This document shows, one piece after another, positions 25,189-35,818 of a DNA stretch of 64,000 nucleotides. This stretch comes from Mayfieldus sp963772265 (GTDB taxonomy: Bacteria; Actinomycetota; Thermoleophilia; Solirubrobacterales; 70-9). Positions within the stretch are counted from its first letter, which is position 1, and the number at the start of each line of letters is the position of its first letter. A program made the translations under genes and the position numbers. Below the pieces are notes generated by a model that was not told the origin of the DNA, ran no database searches, and worked only from the letters and a program-made list of their open reading frames with translations. The stretch lies in NCBI GenBank assembly GCA_963772265.1, contig CAVYWS010000002.1, positions 558,001 to 622,000 on the forward strand. The letters are read 5' to 3'.

Positions 25189-26180
25189 CAGCCGAGCGCG
25201 CGGCCGTACTGGCGTTCGTAGTAGTCGCGGTAGTCGCCGGAGCGCAGCGGCCCCCACCACTGCTCGTTGTCGCGATACCAGGCGACGGTGCGCTCGATCC
25301 CCTCCTCGAAGCCGACCTCCGCCTTCCAGCCCAGCTCCTCGAGCTTGCTCGAGCCCAGCGAGTAGCGGCGGTCGTGGCCGGGCCGGTCGTCGACGTACTC
25401 GATCAGCGACTCGTCGCGCCCGGTCAGCTCGAGGATCTGCCGTACGACGTCGATGTTGGGCAGCTCGTCGGGGCCGCCGGCGTTGTAGGCCTCGCCCGCG
25501 GTCCCGTTCTCCAGCACCGCGTCGATCGCCGAGGCGAAGTCCTCGACGAAGAGCCAGTTGCGGACCTGGGCGCCGTCGCCGTAGACCGGCACCGGGTCGC
25601 CGGCCAGGCAGTTGAGCACCGCCAACGGGATCAGCTTCTCGGGGTGCTGGCGCGGGCCGTAATTGTTGGAGCCGCGGACGATCAGCGACTCGGCCCCGTA
25701 GGTGTGGCTGAAGGCAGAGACGAGCAGGTCGCCCCCCGCCTTCGATGCCGAGTAGGGCGACGACGGCGCCAGCGGCGAGCTTTCGGTGAACGATCCCTCC
25801 TCGATCGAGCCGTAGACCTCGTCGGTGGAGACCTGCAGGTGGCGGATGCCGGCGTCGCGGGCCGCCTCCAGCAGCACGAAGGTCCCGTAGACGTCGGTGG
25901 TGATGAACTCGCCCGGCGAGTGGATCGAGCGGTCGACGTGCGACTCGGCGGCGAAGTTGACGATCGCGTCGCAGCCCTCGACCGCATCGCGAGCCGGCTC
26001 GCGCTCGCAGATGTCCCCGACCACCAGCTCGACCGAGTCGAGCCCCTCGAGGTTCTCCCGCCGCCCCGCGTAGGTCAGCTTGTCGAGCACCCGCACCTCG
26101 TCGTCGGGGTGGGTCTCGACGCGGCGCCGCACGTAGTTGGAGCCGATGAACCCGGCTCCGCCGGCAACCAGCAGTCTCAT
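25188..26180 (-). CDS. rmlB: dTDP-glucose 4,6-dehydratase
   Basis: 330 residues from ATG at 26180. NAD-binding GGAGFIGSNYV, then VNFAAESHVDRSIHSPGEFI, TDEVYGSIEEGSFTE (TDE catalytic triad segment), SPYSASKAGGDLLV (YxxxK) and RGSNNYGPRQHPEKLIP are all diagnostic. It converts dTDP-glucose to the 4-keto-6-deoxy intermediate. Start overlaps the rmlD stop (ATGA). Confidence 0.97.
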   Translation of the reverse strand: MRLLVAGGAGFIGSNYVRRRVETHPDDEVRVLDKLTYAGRRENLEGLDSVELVVGDICEREPARDAVEGCDAIVNFAAESHVDRSIHSPGEFITTDVYGTFVLLEAARDAGIRHLQVSTDEVYGSIEEGSFTESSPLAPSSPYSASKAGGDLLVSAFSHTYGAESLIVRGSNNYGPRQHPEKLIPLAVLNCLAGDPVPVYGDGAQVRNWLFVEDFASAIDAVLENGTAGEAYNAGGPDELPNIDVVRQILELTGRDESLIEYVDDRPGHDRRYSLGSSKLEELGWKAEVGFEEGIERTVAWYRDNEQWWGPLRSGDYRDYYERQYGRALG

Positions 26181-27031
26181 GCGACCGCCTCGCGCTCGGT
26201 CTGGCGCTGGGCGAGGTAGCCGGCCAGGCCGTCGCGCCAGTCGGGTAGCAGGATCGCCGCCTCGCGCTGGGTCGCCAGCGCCGAGAAGGCGGGCCGGGGC
26301 GCCGGCCGGGAGAGCATGTCGGTGGTAGCGGAGAGCACGTTGCACTCGACCTTGGCCTGATCGAAGATCTCGCGCGCGAAGTCGTACCAGGAGCAGGCCC
26401 CCTCGGCCGCCATGTGGTGGACCCCGTAGGCGCTGCCCTCGATCAGCCGAACCAGCCCCGACGCCAGATGCCAGGTGTAGGTCGGTGAGCCGACCTGGTC
26501 GCGGACGACCAGCACCTCGCCATGGTCGGCGGCGAGCTGGAGCATCGTCTCGACGAAGTTGGGCCCCCCGATCCCGAACAGCCAGGACGAGCGGACGACG
26601 AAGTGGCGCCGGTTGGCGGCAGCGGTCGCCTCCTCGCCGGCGAGCTTGGTGCGCCCGTAGGCCGACTGCGGGGCGGGTTCGTCGACCTCGACGTAGGGCT
26701 GGTCCTTCTGGCCGTCGAAGACGTAGTCGGTCGAGACGTAGACGATCTTGGCGCCGACCAGGGCCGCGGCCGCCGAGACGTTGCCGGCACCGGTGCCGTT
26801 GACCGCCATCGCGCGGTCCTCGGCCTCCTCGGCGCCGTCGACGTCGGTCCAGGCGGCGCAGTTGATCACGACGTCGGGGCGGTCACGCTCGAAGCGCGCC
26901 GTCACGGCTTCGGCGTCGCTGACGTCGAGCTCGGTTCGCGGCAGCGCCGCGACGATGTGGCCGGCGTTGTTCGCGGCCAGGGCGACGTCGCGCCCCAGCA
27001 TCCCGCCGGCACCTGTGACAAGAAGCCTCAA
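26177..27031 (-). CDS. rmlD: dTDP-4-dehydrorhamnose reductase
   Basis: 284 residues. VTGAGGMLGRDVALAA binds NADPH; VINCAAWTDVDGAEE, YVSTDYVFDGQKDQPYVE and SAYGRTKLAGEEA (YxxxK) are the RmlD signatures. It performs the last reduction to dTDP-L-rhamnose. It sits between rmlA and rmlB with 4-bp overlaps on both sides. Confidence 0.97.
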   Translation of the reverse strand: MRLLVTGAGGMLGRDVALAANNAGHIVAALPRTELDVSDAEAVTARFERDRPDVVINCAAWTDVDGAEEAEDRAMAVNGTGAGNVSAAAALVGAKIVYVSTDYVFDGQKDQPYVEVDEPAPQSAYGRTKLAGEEATAAANRRHFVVRSSWLFGIGGPNFVETMLQLAADHGEVLVVRDQVGSPTYTWHLASGLVRLIEGSAYGVHHMAAEGACSWYDFAREIFDQAKVECNVLSATTDMLSRPAPRPAFSALATQREAAILLPDWRDGLAGYLAQRQTEREAVA

Positions 27032-28104
27032 ACCAGCTCGATCTCGGAGTTGTCGCCGACCATCATCCGCAGCGTCTTCGGCACTCCGTCGCTGCGGGTC
27101 AGGCTCACGTTACGTCCCAGCAGGCTCGCCTCCAGCCGGGTCTCGAGGTCGCTCACCCGGGCGCCGGTGAGCAGGATCGAGTTCTCGATCTCCGAGCCCG
27201 AGACCTCGCACTCGGCCCCGATCGAGGTGTAGGGGCCGATGAAGGCGTCCGAGATCCGCGCCCCCGGGCCGACGATCGCCGGACCGCGGATCACCGAGCC
27301 CGAGACAACCGCTCCCTGCTCGACCGCGACCCTGCCCTCGACCCGCGAGTCGTCGGAGACCTCGCCCTCGATCTCGACCTCGAGCTCCTCGAGGACGAGC
27401 CGGTTGGCCTCCAGCATGTCGGCGAGCTGACCGGTGTCCTTCCACCAGCCGCTGACGACCTGGGACTCGACCCGCTGACCGCCCTCGATCAGCCGGTCGA
27501 TCGCCTCGGTGATCTCGAGCTCGCCGCGCCAGGACGGCTCCAGGGCCCGCGCCGCGTCGAAGATCGTCGGGCCGAACAGGTAGACGCCGACCAGGGCGAG
27601 GTCGGAGGGCGGATCCTTCGGCTTCTCGACCAGGCGCACGACCCGGTCGCCATCGAGCTCGGCGACGCCGTAGGAGCTGGGGTCGTCGACCCGGGTGAGC
27701 AGGATCAGCGCGTCGGGCTGGGTCTCGCGGAAGGCCGAGACCAGCGCGGTTATCCCCTCGGCGAGCAGGTTGTCGCCCAGGTACATCACGAACGGCGACT
27801 GGCCGAGGAACTCCTCGGCGGTCAGCACCGCGTGGGCGAGGCCGGCGGGGCGGTCCTGGGTGATGTAGGTGATCGAGGCCCCGAACGCGGTCCCGTCGCC
27901 CGCGGCGGCCCTGATCTCGTCGCCGGTCTCGGGCGCGATCACGATCCCGATCTCGGTCACCCCGGCCTCGACCAGCGCCTCGATCCCGTAGAAGAGCACC
28001 GGCTTGTTGGCGACCGGGACGAGCTGCTTGGCCGACGTGTGGGTGATCGGCCGCAGCCGGGTGCCGGCGCCGCCGGAGAGGATCAGGCCCTTGAGGTCGT
28101 CCAT
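27028..28104 (-). CDS. rmlA: Glucose-1-phosphate thymidylyltransferase, long form
   Basis: 358 residues. GLILSGGAGTRLRPITHTSA then KQLVPVANKPVLFYGIEAL is the nucleotidyltransferase signature, with YLGDNLLAEGI and SGWWKDTGQLADMLEANRL further on. Residues about 250-340 are left-handed beta-helix repeats (VVSGSVIRGPAIVGPGARIS), which short RmlA enzymes lack; this long form is common in actinobacteria and archaea. It makes dTDP-glucose, the first step to dTDP-rhamnose. Its start is overlapped by the end of the glycosyltransferase gene by 22 bp. Confidence 0.93.
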   Translation of the reverse strand: MDDLKGLILSGGAGTRLRPITHTSAKQLVPVANKPVLFYGIEALVEAGVTEIGIVIAPETGDEIRAAAGDGTAFGASITYITQDRPAGLAHAVLTAEEFLGQSPFVMYLGDNLLAEGITALVSAFRETQPDALILLTRVDDPSSYGVAELDGDRVVRLVEKPKDPPSDLALVGVYLFGPTIFDAARALEPSWRGELEITEAIDRLIEGGQRVESQVVSGWWKDTGQLADMLEANRLVLEELEVEIEGEVSDDSRVEGRVAVEQGAVVSGSVIRGPAIVGPGARISDAFIGPYTSIGAECEVSGSEIENSILLTGARVSDLETRLEASLLGRNVSLTRSDGVPKTLRMMVGDNSEIELV

Positions 28105-28834
28105 GCGTCAGCTCTCATGTGGGGCTCGACGCGCACCCTGCTCATCCTCACCGTGCGCGAACGCAGGATCCTGCGAAATGTCCACACGGTGCTCGTCAAT
28201 CGCTCCAGGGTAGGCTCGCCGATTCGCTCACCGTATGCGATCGGGATCTCCTCGACGTGCAATCCCGCTCGCATCGGGAGTAGCAGAAGCTCGACCGGGA
28301 GCGCCGGCGGCTCGGCCAGCCAGGCGAACCCCTCGATCGTCTCGCGACGGTAGGCGCGCATCCCGGTGTGGACGTCGCGCACCCGGCGACCGAACAGCGC
28401 CGAGGCCGTGAGGTTGAAGGCCCGGTTGGCGACGTAGTTGCGCCACCGGCATCGTCTTCGGCCGGCCGCTGGCGAGCCGCGTAGTGCCGGCGATGTCACA
28501 GCCGGAGCGAACCATTCCGACGAGCTGCGGGATCCGCTCCGTGGGGTAGGTGCCGTCGCAGTCCAGGGTCACGACGATCGGACGATCGGGATGGGTGAGG
28601 GCGAGCACCATCGCCGGCCCGTAACCCCGGGGCGGGTACTGGCGCACCACCTCGACACCCTCCTCGGCGGCGATCTGCGGCGTGCGGTCGGAGGAGCTGT
28701 CGACGATCGTGATGCTTGCGCCCGGCACGTCGCGTCGCAGGTCGCTGGGCCACCTGGCGGATCGAGCCCTCCTCGTCCATGGTGATCATCACGACGGCGA
28801 CGTCCTCGAAGGTCGTGCTGGGCGAGCTGCTCAT
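28083..28834 (-). CDS. GT2 glycosyltransferase (polyprenyl-phosphate type), two frame breaks
   Basis: From ATG at 28834: VAVVMITMDEEGSIRQVA, then in the next frame VPGASITIVDSSSDRTPQIA, IVVTLDCDGTYPTERIPQLV (DxD-like CDGTYP) and ASGRPKTMPV, then NYVANRAFNLTASALFGRRV and VRDVHTGMRAYRRETIEGFA. The breaks near 28744 and 28436 are each repaired by dropping one base. The architecture is that of DPM1-like GT2 enzymes that load a sugar onto a lipid carrier or extend a lipid-linked glycan, at the cytoplasmic membrane face. ATGA overlap with the methyltransferase upstream. Confidence 0.8.
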
Positions 28835-29578
28835 TGGGGAGTCTCCTCGGCGCGGGCGACGGCGACGTACTGGAATGCCAGCAGCCCTGGCAACAGGCGC
28901 GCGAGACGGTACTCGATCGGATAGACCAGGCGGCGGTAGAGCCGGTAGGCCCGCGAGTCGAGAAGCGCCCTGCGGTCTCCCTCCTTCCCGCGGGCGGCGA
29001 TCTTCTTCGCCCGCCCGACGAACGCGCGCGCGATCCCGGGGTTGACATCGATCGTCTCGAGCCGCCAGCCCGGCCTCGCCCAGGGCCGCTTCAGGGTGGA
29101 CGGGTGAAGAAGCGCAGATGGGTGCGGTCCAGGGTGCCGGTCGGCGTGTACTCGAAGCGGCCGAAGAGCAGACCGAAGCGCACGTTCCAGACCGCGACAT
29201 TGGGGACCGAGACCAGGACCCGGCCGCCGGGCGCGAGAAAGTGCCGGTAGCCGCGCAGGGCCGCGATCGGGTCGGCCATGTGCTCGAGCACGTCGGCGAA
29301 GACGATCGTCGTCGAAGCGCTGCTCGCCGAGCAGCTCCGCCACCCGCTCGGTGTCGGTCACGTCGACGAGCAGGAAGCGGTCGAGGCGCCGCCGTGCCGG
29401 CTCGGCGACCTCTTCGGCCTGGTCGGCTCCCCCAGACCGTGTTGCCGAGCTCGCGCAGCCGCTCCCCCAGCAGCCCCGATCCGCAGCCGACGTCGAGCAC
29501 CTGCCCCCGTGCCGGGCTGTGCCGCAGTAGCGCGAGGTTCTCGTCCTCGAAGTACTCGTAGGGGCCGAGCTCGAACAC
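28831..29578 (-). CDS. SAM-dependent methyltransferase, three frame breaks
   Basis: From 29578: FELGPYEYFEDENLALLRHS and VLDVGCGSGLLGERLRELG (SAM motif I). After a break DTERVAELLGEQRF follows, then VFADVLEHMADPIAALRGYR and FLAPGGRVLVSVPNVAVWNV, THLRFFTR, STLK and finally RLETIDVNPGIARAFVGRAK. Two breaks look like one extra base, one (near 29100) like a missing base. The VLEHMADP and SVPN motifs are typical of methyltransferases in surface-glycan clusters. Overlaps the GT2 start by ATGA; 3 bp after the FAD gene. Confidence 0.8.
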
Positions 29579-29581
29579 GCG

Positions 29582-30916
29582 TCAGGCGAGACCGGGCACC
29601 GCGTCGAGCCGCACCGGCCGCCCGTTCAGCCCACCGGCCACCTCCATCGCCCGCGAGACCGCGCCGTCGACGTTTATGTACTCGAAGTAGGAGAAGCGGC
29701 CGCAGAGGTCGATCCCCTGCTGCGGGAACCACTCCCGCACCGCCGCGGCATGCTCCTCGTATCCGCGCCGGTAGACGACGTAGGCGTGCTGGGCCCGGTG
29801 CACGTGCGAGAACGCGACCGAATCGGGGTCCTTGACGATGCCCCGCGTCTGCCCAGGCCGTCGACAACGTGTCCGAGCGCCTGCTGGTCGCTCCAGGCCC
29901 AGGTCGGGTCGTCGGCGCGGCAGGTGATCTCGGCCTGGATGCTGTAATGGCCGTCGGGCGCGTTGTGGGGCGAGAAGGTGGTCGGGAAGCTGATCCGGTT
30001 GACCTTAAAGTCCGGCGGCCGGGAAGTAGACCGCGGTCATCCCCTCGGCGTCCTCGCCGGCGATGCCCAGCGAGACGACGATCAGCGGGTTGATCGTCAG
30101 CTCGCTGACCGCCTCGCGAACCCGGTCGGGAATCTCGAAGTCGGCGACCTCGACGAGCCGGTCGAACGGCATCGTGGAGACGATCGCGGTCATAGCGGCG
30201 CTCCTCGGAGCCGTCGCTGACCAGCACGCCGCCCTCGGCAGGGGAGCGAGATGCGCTTCACCTCGAACCCGTAGCGGGGTCCGACCCGCGGCGCCCATGA
30301 CCTCCGAGATCGCCTGGTAGCCGCCCCGCAGCGGGTAGTGGTAGTAGAGCTGGTGCAGGTACCCCTCGGTCGAGATCCCCATCGCCGACTTCAGCACGTC
30401 CTCGGGCGGCGGCTGGGGGATGCGATCGGCCCAGGACATCGAAAGCTCGGCCACCGGAACGTTCCAGACCTTCTCGTTGTAGGGGAAGAAGTACTTCTCG
30501 CACATCGCCTCGCCGAAGTGGTGCAGGAACCACTGCCGCAGGTCGGCGGGGTCGGGGTAGCGCTCGCGCCAGGGGTTGATGAAGTAGTCGCGGACGCACT
30601 CATGGGCCTCGGCGCGCGGCAGCGATGCGAGGTCGTTCTCGAACGGGTACTTGACCAGCCCGCCCCCATAGGCGATCCGGTTCTTGCGCCGGCAGCGATG
30701 GACGTTGTCGCCGAGCGAGGAGACCATGAAGTCGAGGACCTCCTCGTTGCGGGAGAACATGATGTGGGGCCCGTTGTCGAAGGTGTAGCCGTCGAGCGCG
30801 AACGAGCCGGCATGGCCGCCGGGCTCCGAGCCGGCCTCCAGCACCTCGACGTCGTGCTCCAGGAACATCCCCAGGCATAGGCCGCTTGGGCCGGCGCCGA
30901 TAACTCCGATCCTCAT
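29582..30916 (-). CDS. FAD-dependent amine-oxidase-like/UDP-galactopyranose-mutase-like protein, about six frame breaks
   Basis: From ATG at 30916: IGVIGAGPSGLCLGMFLEHD and EVLEAGSEPGGHAGSF form the dinucleotide-binding start. Then TFDNGPHIMFSRNEEVLDF, FFPYNEKVWNVPVAELSMSW and STMPFDRLVEVADFEIPDRV; the end, in restored frame, is FSHVHRAQHAYVVYRRGYEE and GLNGRPVRLDAVPGLA. This is the protoporphyrinogen-oxidase-like group common in LPS and O-antigen clusters. Each break between 29850 and 30300 is repaired by removing one base. First gene of the operon that runs on through GT2 and rmlADBC. Confidence 0.75.
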
Positions 30917-31037
30917 CGGTCCCCTCTCACGGAGTGGGCCAGGCTAGCCGATCGCCACGCGACCTGGTCGGGCCTCGGAGTCCGACGGGCGCCGTCTAGG
31001 CTCGACCGGCTCATGGCGAGCGGGAACCCGCCGCGGC

Positions 31038-32944
31038 ATGATGATCCTGGCTGCGTTCGCCGTGGTCGCCGTGACGATCGTCTGCCTGGAGGGCTGGGGG
31101 CGCCTGGCGGTCGCCGGCGTTGCGCGCTGGACCGGCGAGCAGCCCAAGTGGGACCTGCCCGGGGTCCGCGGGCGCGATCGGGATCGCCGTGCTCGCCAGC
31201 ATCACCGGTTTCTGCGTCTGGGTGCGGGTGCCGGCCCAGGTGCCGTTCTGGATCCTCACCGGGGCGGGGCTTGCCGGCTGGGTGGTGCGGCCGCCAGTCG
31301 CCGCGCTGCTGGCGCGAGTGGCGCTGGGGCTTCGCGGCCCGGCTCGGGATCCTCGTCGCGGCTCGGCGCCTGGCTTGTGATCTGGGGGCTGGCCGACCCC
31401 AGCTTCCAGCCCTGCGACGACAACGTCGCCTACTTCCCGTTCGCCCACGAGCTGTTCCAGGTCGGCGGACTGCACGAGCCGTTCAGCCAGCGGCGCATCG
31501 GCACCCTGGGCTCCTGGATACCGATCGAGTTCTGGGGCTACAAGACACTCGGCCCGGTCGGCGCGGCTGCTCGGCGACGTCGTGATCTGTCCGCATGCTC
31601 ACCGCGATGGCGCTCCTGTGGTCGAACCGGCGCTGGCCGGGGATCGCGATCGGGGGCGCCGGGGCGGTGGTGGCGGCGCTGGCCCCGATCGGCCGCGCCA
31701 ACCTGGGCCCGAACGGGATCTCGGTGCTGATGCTCGTCGCGGCCGGGATCGTCGCCGCGAGCGCCACATCACGCGACGACCGCGTCCGAATAGTCGCCGC
31801 GATCGTCGCCGGCGCGCTTGCCTCGCAGGCGATCGGGTTCCGGCTGCACTACGCCCTGGTCGCCCTGGTTCCGGTCGCGGTGCTGGTGCTCTGGCCGCCG
31901 CGCAGCTGGCGCCTGTTCGGCGCCGGCGCGGCCGCGGCGGTCCTCCCGATCCTGGGCGTGGTCGCTGGCCGCCTGGCGCGACACGGGCACGCCGCTGTTC
32001 CAGGTCCTCGGCAGCGGCACCCTCAATCCCGACTGGCACGGATACAAGGACCCGGCGGTGCACGGCTTCAGCACCCTGCTCGGCCGCACCCTCGACCTGC
32101 TCAGCTACAAGGACATCGGGCTGACGATCCTGGCGCTGATCGCGATCTGCGGACTGGTGCTGGCGATGCGGCGGCCGAACGGCTGGCGCTTCGCGGTGCC
32201 GCTCGCGATGGCCGCGGCGGCATTCGTCACGATCGCCGCCTTCCCCGACCTGCTGACAGTGGCCATAGTGGACGACTCGTGGCGGGTCACTCGTCCACTG
32301 GTCATCGCGCCGCTGCTGGTGCTGGTGGCTCTCCTCTGCGCCGTGCAGCCGGTGCGATTGCAATGGCGCTCGGAGCAGGCCCTGCCCGTCGTGATGACGG
32401 CGGCCGCAGCGGTTCTGCTGGCGCTCTGGGTCGGGCAGGTCGAATGGTCGGTGCAGTTCGACCGGGTTCGAACCCTGCGCAGCGGCATCGAGCGGGCGGC
32501 CGACTTCGACACCGACCCCTATACGACGGTCCGCACCAAGTACACCGTGCTGAAGCGGGCCCTGCCTTCGGACGCGACATTCGCCTACGCCGTCGACGAG
32601 CCGGAGCTGCTCGAGGGAGCCGGCCAGACCGGTTACAACCTCGACATCCTCGGCGCCAACTCGCCCCGACCGGGGCTCCCGTTCTTCCGGGGCCGGCGGC
32701 GAAGGTGGCTTACTTCCGATCCCAGGGAATCGACTACCTCATCACCATCGACCCGAAGGCGTCAGCCTGCCTTTACAACGCCGCTGCGTGGCAGGCGAAC
32801 CGGCACGGGGTCCGGGTCTATCAGCTCTGGGCGCCCTACTTCAACGACTGGTTCTCGGACCTGCGTCCGATCACCCACCGGTACCCCACGGAGCACTTCG
32901 CCGACCTGAGCCTCACCCGGCTGACGCCGGGGCGCTCGCGCTAG
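31038..32944 (+). CDS. Large polytopic membrane protein (GT-C-like), about seven frame breaks
   Basis: From ATG at 31038, hydrophobic helices alternate through three frames: ILAAFAVVAVTIVCLEGWGR, GIAVLASITGFCVWVRV, AWLVIWGLADPSFQPCDDNV, YFPFAHELFQVGGLHEPFSQ, VLMLVAAGIVAAS, ALVALVPVAVLVLW, LTILALIAICGLVLAM and VVMTAAAAVLLALWVG. The end is soluble (YLITIDPKASACLYNAAAWQ). About 630 residues when joined. The acidic PCDDN loop after an early helix resembles GT-C transferases that use lipid-linked sugars, but no family motif is certain. On the opposite strand from the flanking glycan genes; its stop overlaps the 3' end of the flavin-fold gene. Confidence 0.6.
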
Positions 32945-33413
32945 TAGGCCCCGCCGAGCTTGCGGTGGTCCCAGCTCGCGGTGCGAAGCGCCCGGAAGCG
33001 GACCGCGACCCGCTTGGCGGCCTGCGCCTGCAGCGCCTCGCGGGCGTCGTCCGTCGAGCGACTCCATCCCCTCCGCGTAGCGCAGCGTCAGCTCCTCGGC
33101 GAGCGGGAAGACGGTCTCGATGTCGCGGTGGATCTCCGCCTCGGCCTCGACCATCACCCCGCGCAGCTCGGCGTACTCGTGGCCGGTCTCGATCATCAGC
33201 GTCGCGCGCGGGTCGCGCTCGAGGTTGCGCACCTTCTGCGACTTGGCGTAGGTGTAGATCCAGACCTCGCCGTCGCGGGGGACGTACCAGAGCGGCATCA
33301 GGTGCGGCCAGCCGCGCGGGCCGAAGCTGCCGACGACGACCACGCGCTCGCGTGTCGATCAGCTCGCGCTGCTCGTCGGGGTTGAGCTGGATCTGGTCGC
33401 GCTTGCTGGCCAA
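32941..33413 (-). CDS. Pyridoxamine-5'-phosphate-oxidase-like flavin/F420-binding protein, two frame breaks
   Basis: From TTG at 33413: ASKRDQIQLNPDEQRELIDT, then VVVVGSFGPRGWPHLMPLWY, DGEVWIYTYAKSQKVRNLER and RATLMIETGHEYAELRGVMV, and in the last frame AVRFRALRTASWDHRKLGGA. This split-barrel fold binds FMN or F420; the WDHRKLGG ending is typical of the actinobacterial F420-type group. Both breaks vanish if one base is removed. It begins 1 nt after the acylase stop, so it is in that operon. Confidence 0.8.
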
Positions 33414-33414
33414 G

Positions 33415-35818
33415 TCAGCGTCCCAGCCGGGCGCAGCGTCAGCTCCTGCCAGGGGCCCTCGCCGGCCATCGGCTGGGTGCGGCCCTCGAGCCAGTCGGCC
33501 TGGAGGTCGTCGTAGTGGGGGCTGGCCGGGTGGCCGGACTGGCCGGTGAACATCTGCCAGCGCGAGCTCCGTCGGGGTCGCCGGGGTCGGCGACCATGCG
33601 CCAGCTCGGCGCCCAGACGGCGCGGTAGGGGTCGTTGGGGTCGTAGGCGATCTGGCTGACCGTCTCCTGCGCGCCGCCGGCTCGGCAGGCGGCGGTTGAG
33701 CAGCCGGCGCAGCAGCGGGTTGGCGTCGCCGAGCGGGTGCGGGAACTCCATCTCGTGCACCCGGCCCCAGCGCCAGCCCTCGGGGTCGGGGCCGAAGCGG
33801 TCCTCGAGGTCGTCGAGGCCGCCGCGCAGCGCGTCGAGCACGAGCTCGTCCCAGGGGCGGCCGATCAGCTCGCTCGTCGCCCTCCGCCCAGAGCGCCATC
33901 AGGTGCGAGTGCCAGCGCCAGGGCGAGGTGACGTGGGCGGTGAAGCCGTTGTCGGCGCGGTCGAGCCAGCGCTCGCGAGAGGTCGCGGTCGCCGATCGCG
34001 GCGCGGGCGAACTCGCGCGCCAGCCGCAGGATGAAGGCCTGGTAGATCGTCGCCGCGACCGAGCTCGGCGCATCGAGCCGTCCCAGCTCCGCAGCCGCTC
34101 GATCGCCCGCAGCTCGCGCTGGCCCTGCGGCTTCAGCCTCGCCAGCCGGCTGCGCGGCCTCGATCCCCGGGATCGAGAGGACGTCGGACTGCATCGCCTC
34201 GAATCCCTCGAGGTCGTGCTCGTCGGAGGCGCGCAGCAGGTCCTCGATCCGCCGCGCGCGGAAGCCGTCGAGCCAGTCGCTGGTGATGTGGTGCGGGTAG
34301 TCGTCGCCGACGATGCGGTTGTTGGCGGTGACGAGGAAGCCGCTCTCGGGGTCGGTCAGCTCGGGCAGCTCGTCGTAGGGAACCGTGCCGTCCCACTCGA
34401 ACTCCCCGCTCCAGCCGGGCTTCGGGAGGTCGGGGCAGCCCCCGCGCGCGGAGCGGCAGCCGGCCGACCAGCTTGTAGCCGATCGAGCCGTGGCGGTCGG
34501 CCCAGATCAGGTTGGAGACCGGGCGTGGTGTGGCGCGCGAGCGACTCGACCAGCTCCGGCCCGGACCCGGTCTCCAGGCACCTCGAGGTTGGCGGAGGTG
34601 ACGGTCGGCTCGTCGAGCGCGATCCAGCGCAGCGCCAGCGGCTGGGCGTCGTCGGCGCCGAGCGCCTCGTTGACGATCGGCCCGTGGTGGGTGCGGCGGA
34701 CCTCCAGCACGTCGGGCTCGGTCCGGCCGTTGACCGCGATCTCCTCGCGCTCGACCTCGAGCGGCAGCCACTCGTCCTCGAACAGGTAGCGATCGCCGTC
34801 GATCCGCTCGATGAAGAGGTCCTGGACGTCGGCCATCACGTTGGTGAAGGTCCAGGCGACGTCGTTGTTCTGGCCCATGTAGATGCCGGGCAGCCCGGCC
34901 ATCGAGGCGCCGCGCGCGATGCGGTCGCCGAGCGTGAGGCCGACCTGGTACCAGATGCCCGGCATGCTCGGCGGAAGGTGCGGGTCGCCGGCGATCAGCG
35001 GCCTGCCGGTGGCGCGTCAGCTCGCCGCTGACGGCCCAGTTGTTGGAGCCGCTCGCCTCGACCGGCCTGGCCGAGCGAGTCGCGGATCTGGGCGATCTGC
35101 TCGGCGATCGCAGTCCCGTCGCCGCTCCAGGCCTCCTGGGGGACGATCGGGTTGTCGGCCGGATAGACCGGGTCGAGCCGCGCGGTCAGCTCCGGCCCCA
35201 GCTCGCGCAGCATGTCGGCGCGCAGCAGCTCGCGCTCCCAGTTGGTCGAGAGGCCGAAGGCGAGCAGCTTGCCGATCGCCAGCATGTCGGCGGGGCGCCA
35301 GGGCTCGAAGTCGAGCCGCAGCAGCTGCATCTCGAAGGGCAGCGCCCGGGCGCGTCGCCACGCCCGCCTCGACCCCGGCGCAGTAGCAGTCAAGCTGGGC
35401 GCGGAAGCCCGGGGTCGAGGCCGGCCTCCTCGCGCTCGGCGGCGCGGCGCAGGCCGAGCGTCCGCATCAGCCGGTCGACCGGCAGGCCCTCCGCACCGGC
35501 GATCTCGGACAGCCGCCCGGCCGTGACGCGGCGGTAGAAGTCCATCTGCCAGAGGCGCTCCCGGGCGTGGCAGAAGCCCTGGGCGAACCAGAGGTCCTCC
35601 GGCGTCCGGGCCTGGACGTGGGGCACCCCCCAGCGGTCGGTGGAAATCTCCAGCGGCGCTGAGATGCCGTCGACCTCCAGCGTGCCCGACCAGTCGGGCA
35701 CCGGACGGCGCAGCAGCCGGTGCCACAACGCCCCCAGCGCCGCGCCCGCGAGCGCCGCGCCGGCGACGGTCGCGATCGCGCCCGAGAGCGCCAGCCGCTT
35801 CGACAGCGAGCCGCTCAC
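33415..35818 (-). CDS. Penicillin-acylase-family Ntn hydrolase, about ten frame breaks
   Basis: From GTG at 35818 (overlapping the permease stop as GTGA): an N-terminal helix, then GISAPLEISTDRWGVPHVQA and FAQGFCHARERLWQMDFYRR (alpha subunit). Next come LRADMLRELGPELTARLDPV and the autocatalytic junction SGSNNWAVSGE, where the first Ser of SNNW becomes the nucleophile. GIYMGQNNDVAWTFTNVMAD, NLIWADRHGSIGYKLVGRLP, FLVTANNRIVGDDYPHHITS, TIYQAFILRLAREFARAAIG and SWQMFTGQSGHPASP-type text follow. About 790 residues joined. Eight of the breaks I followed are single extra bases. The family hydrolyses amide bonds of acylated small molecules, including acyl-homoserine lactones; the substrate here is unknown. 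Confidence 0.8.
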
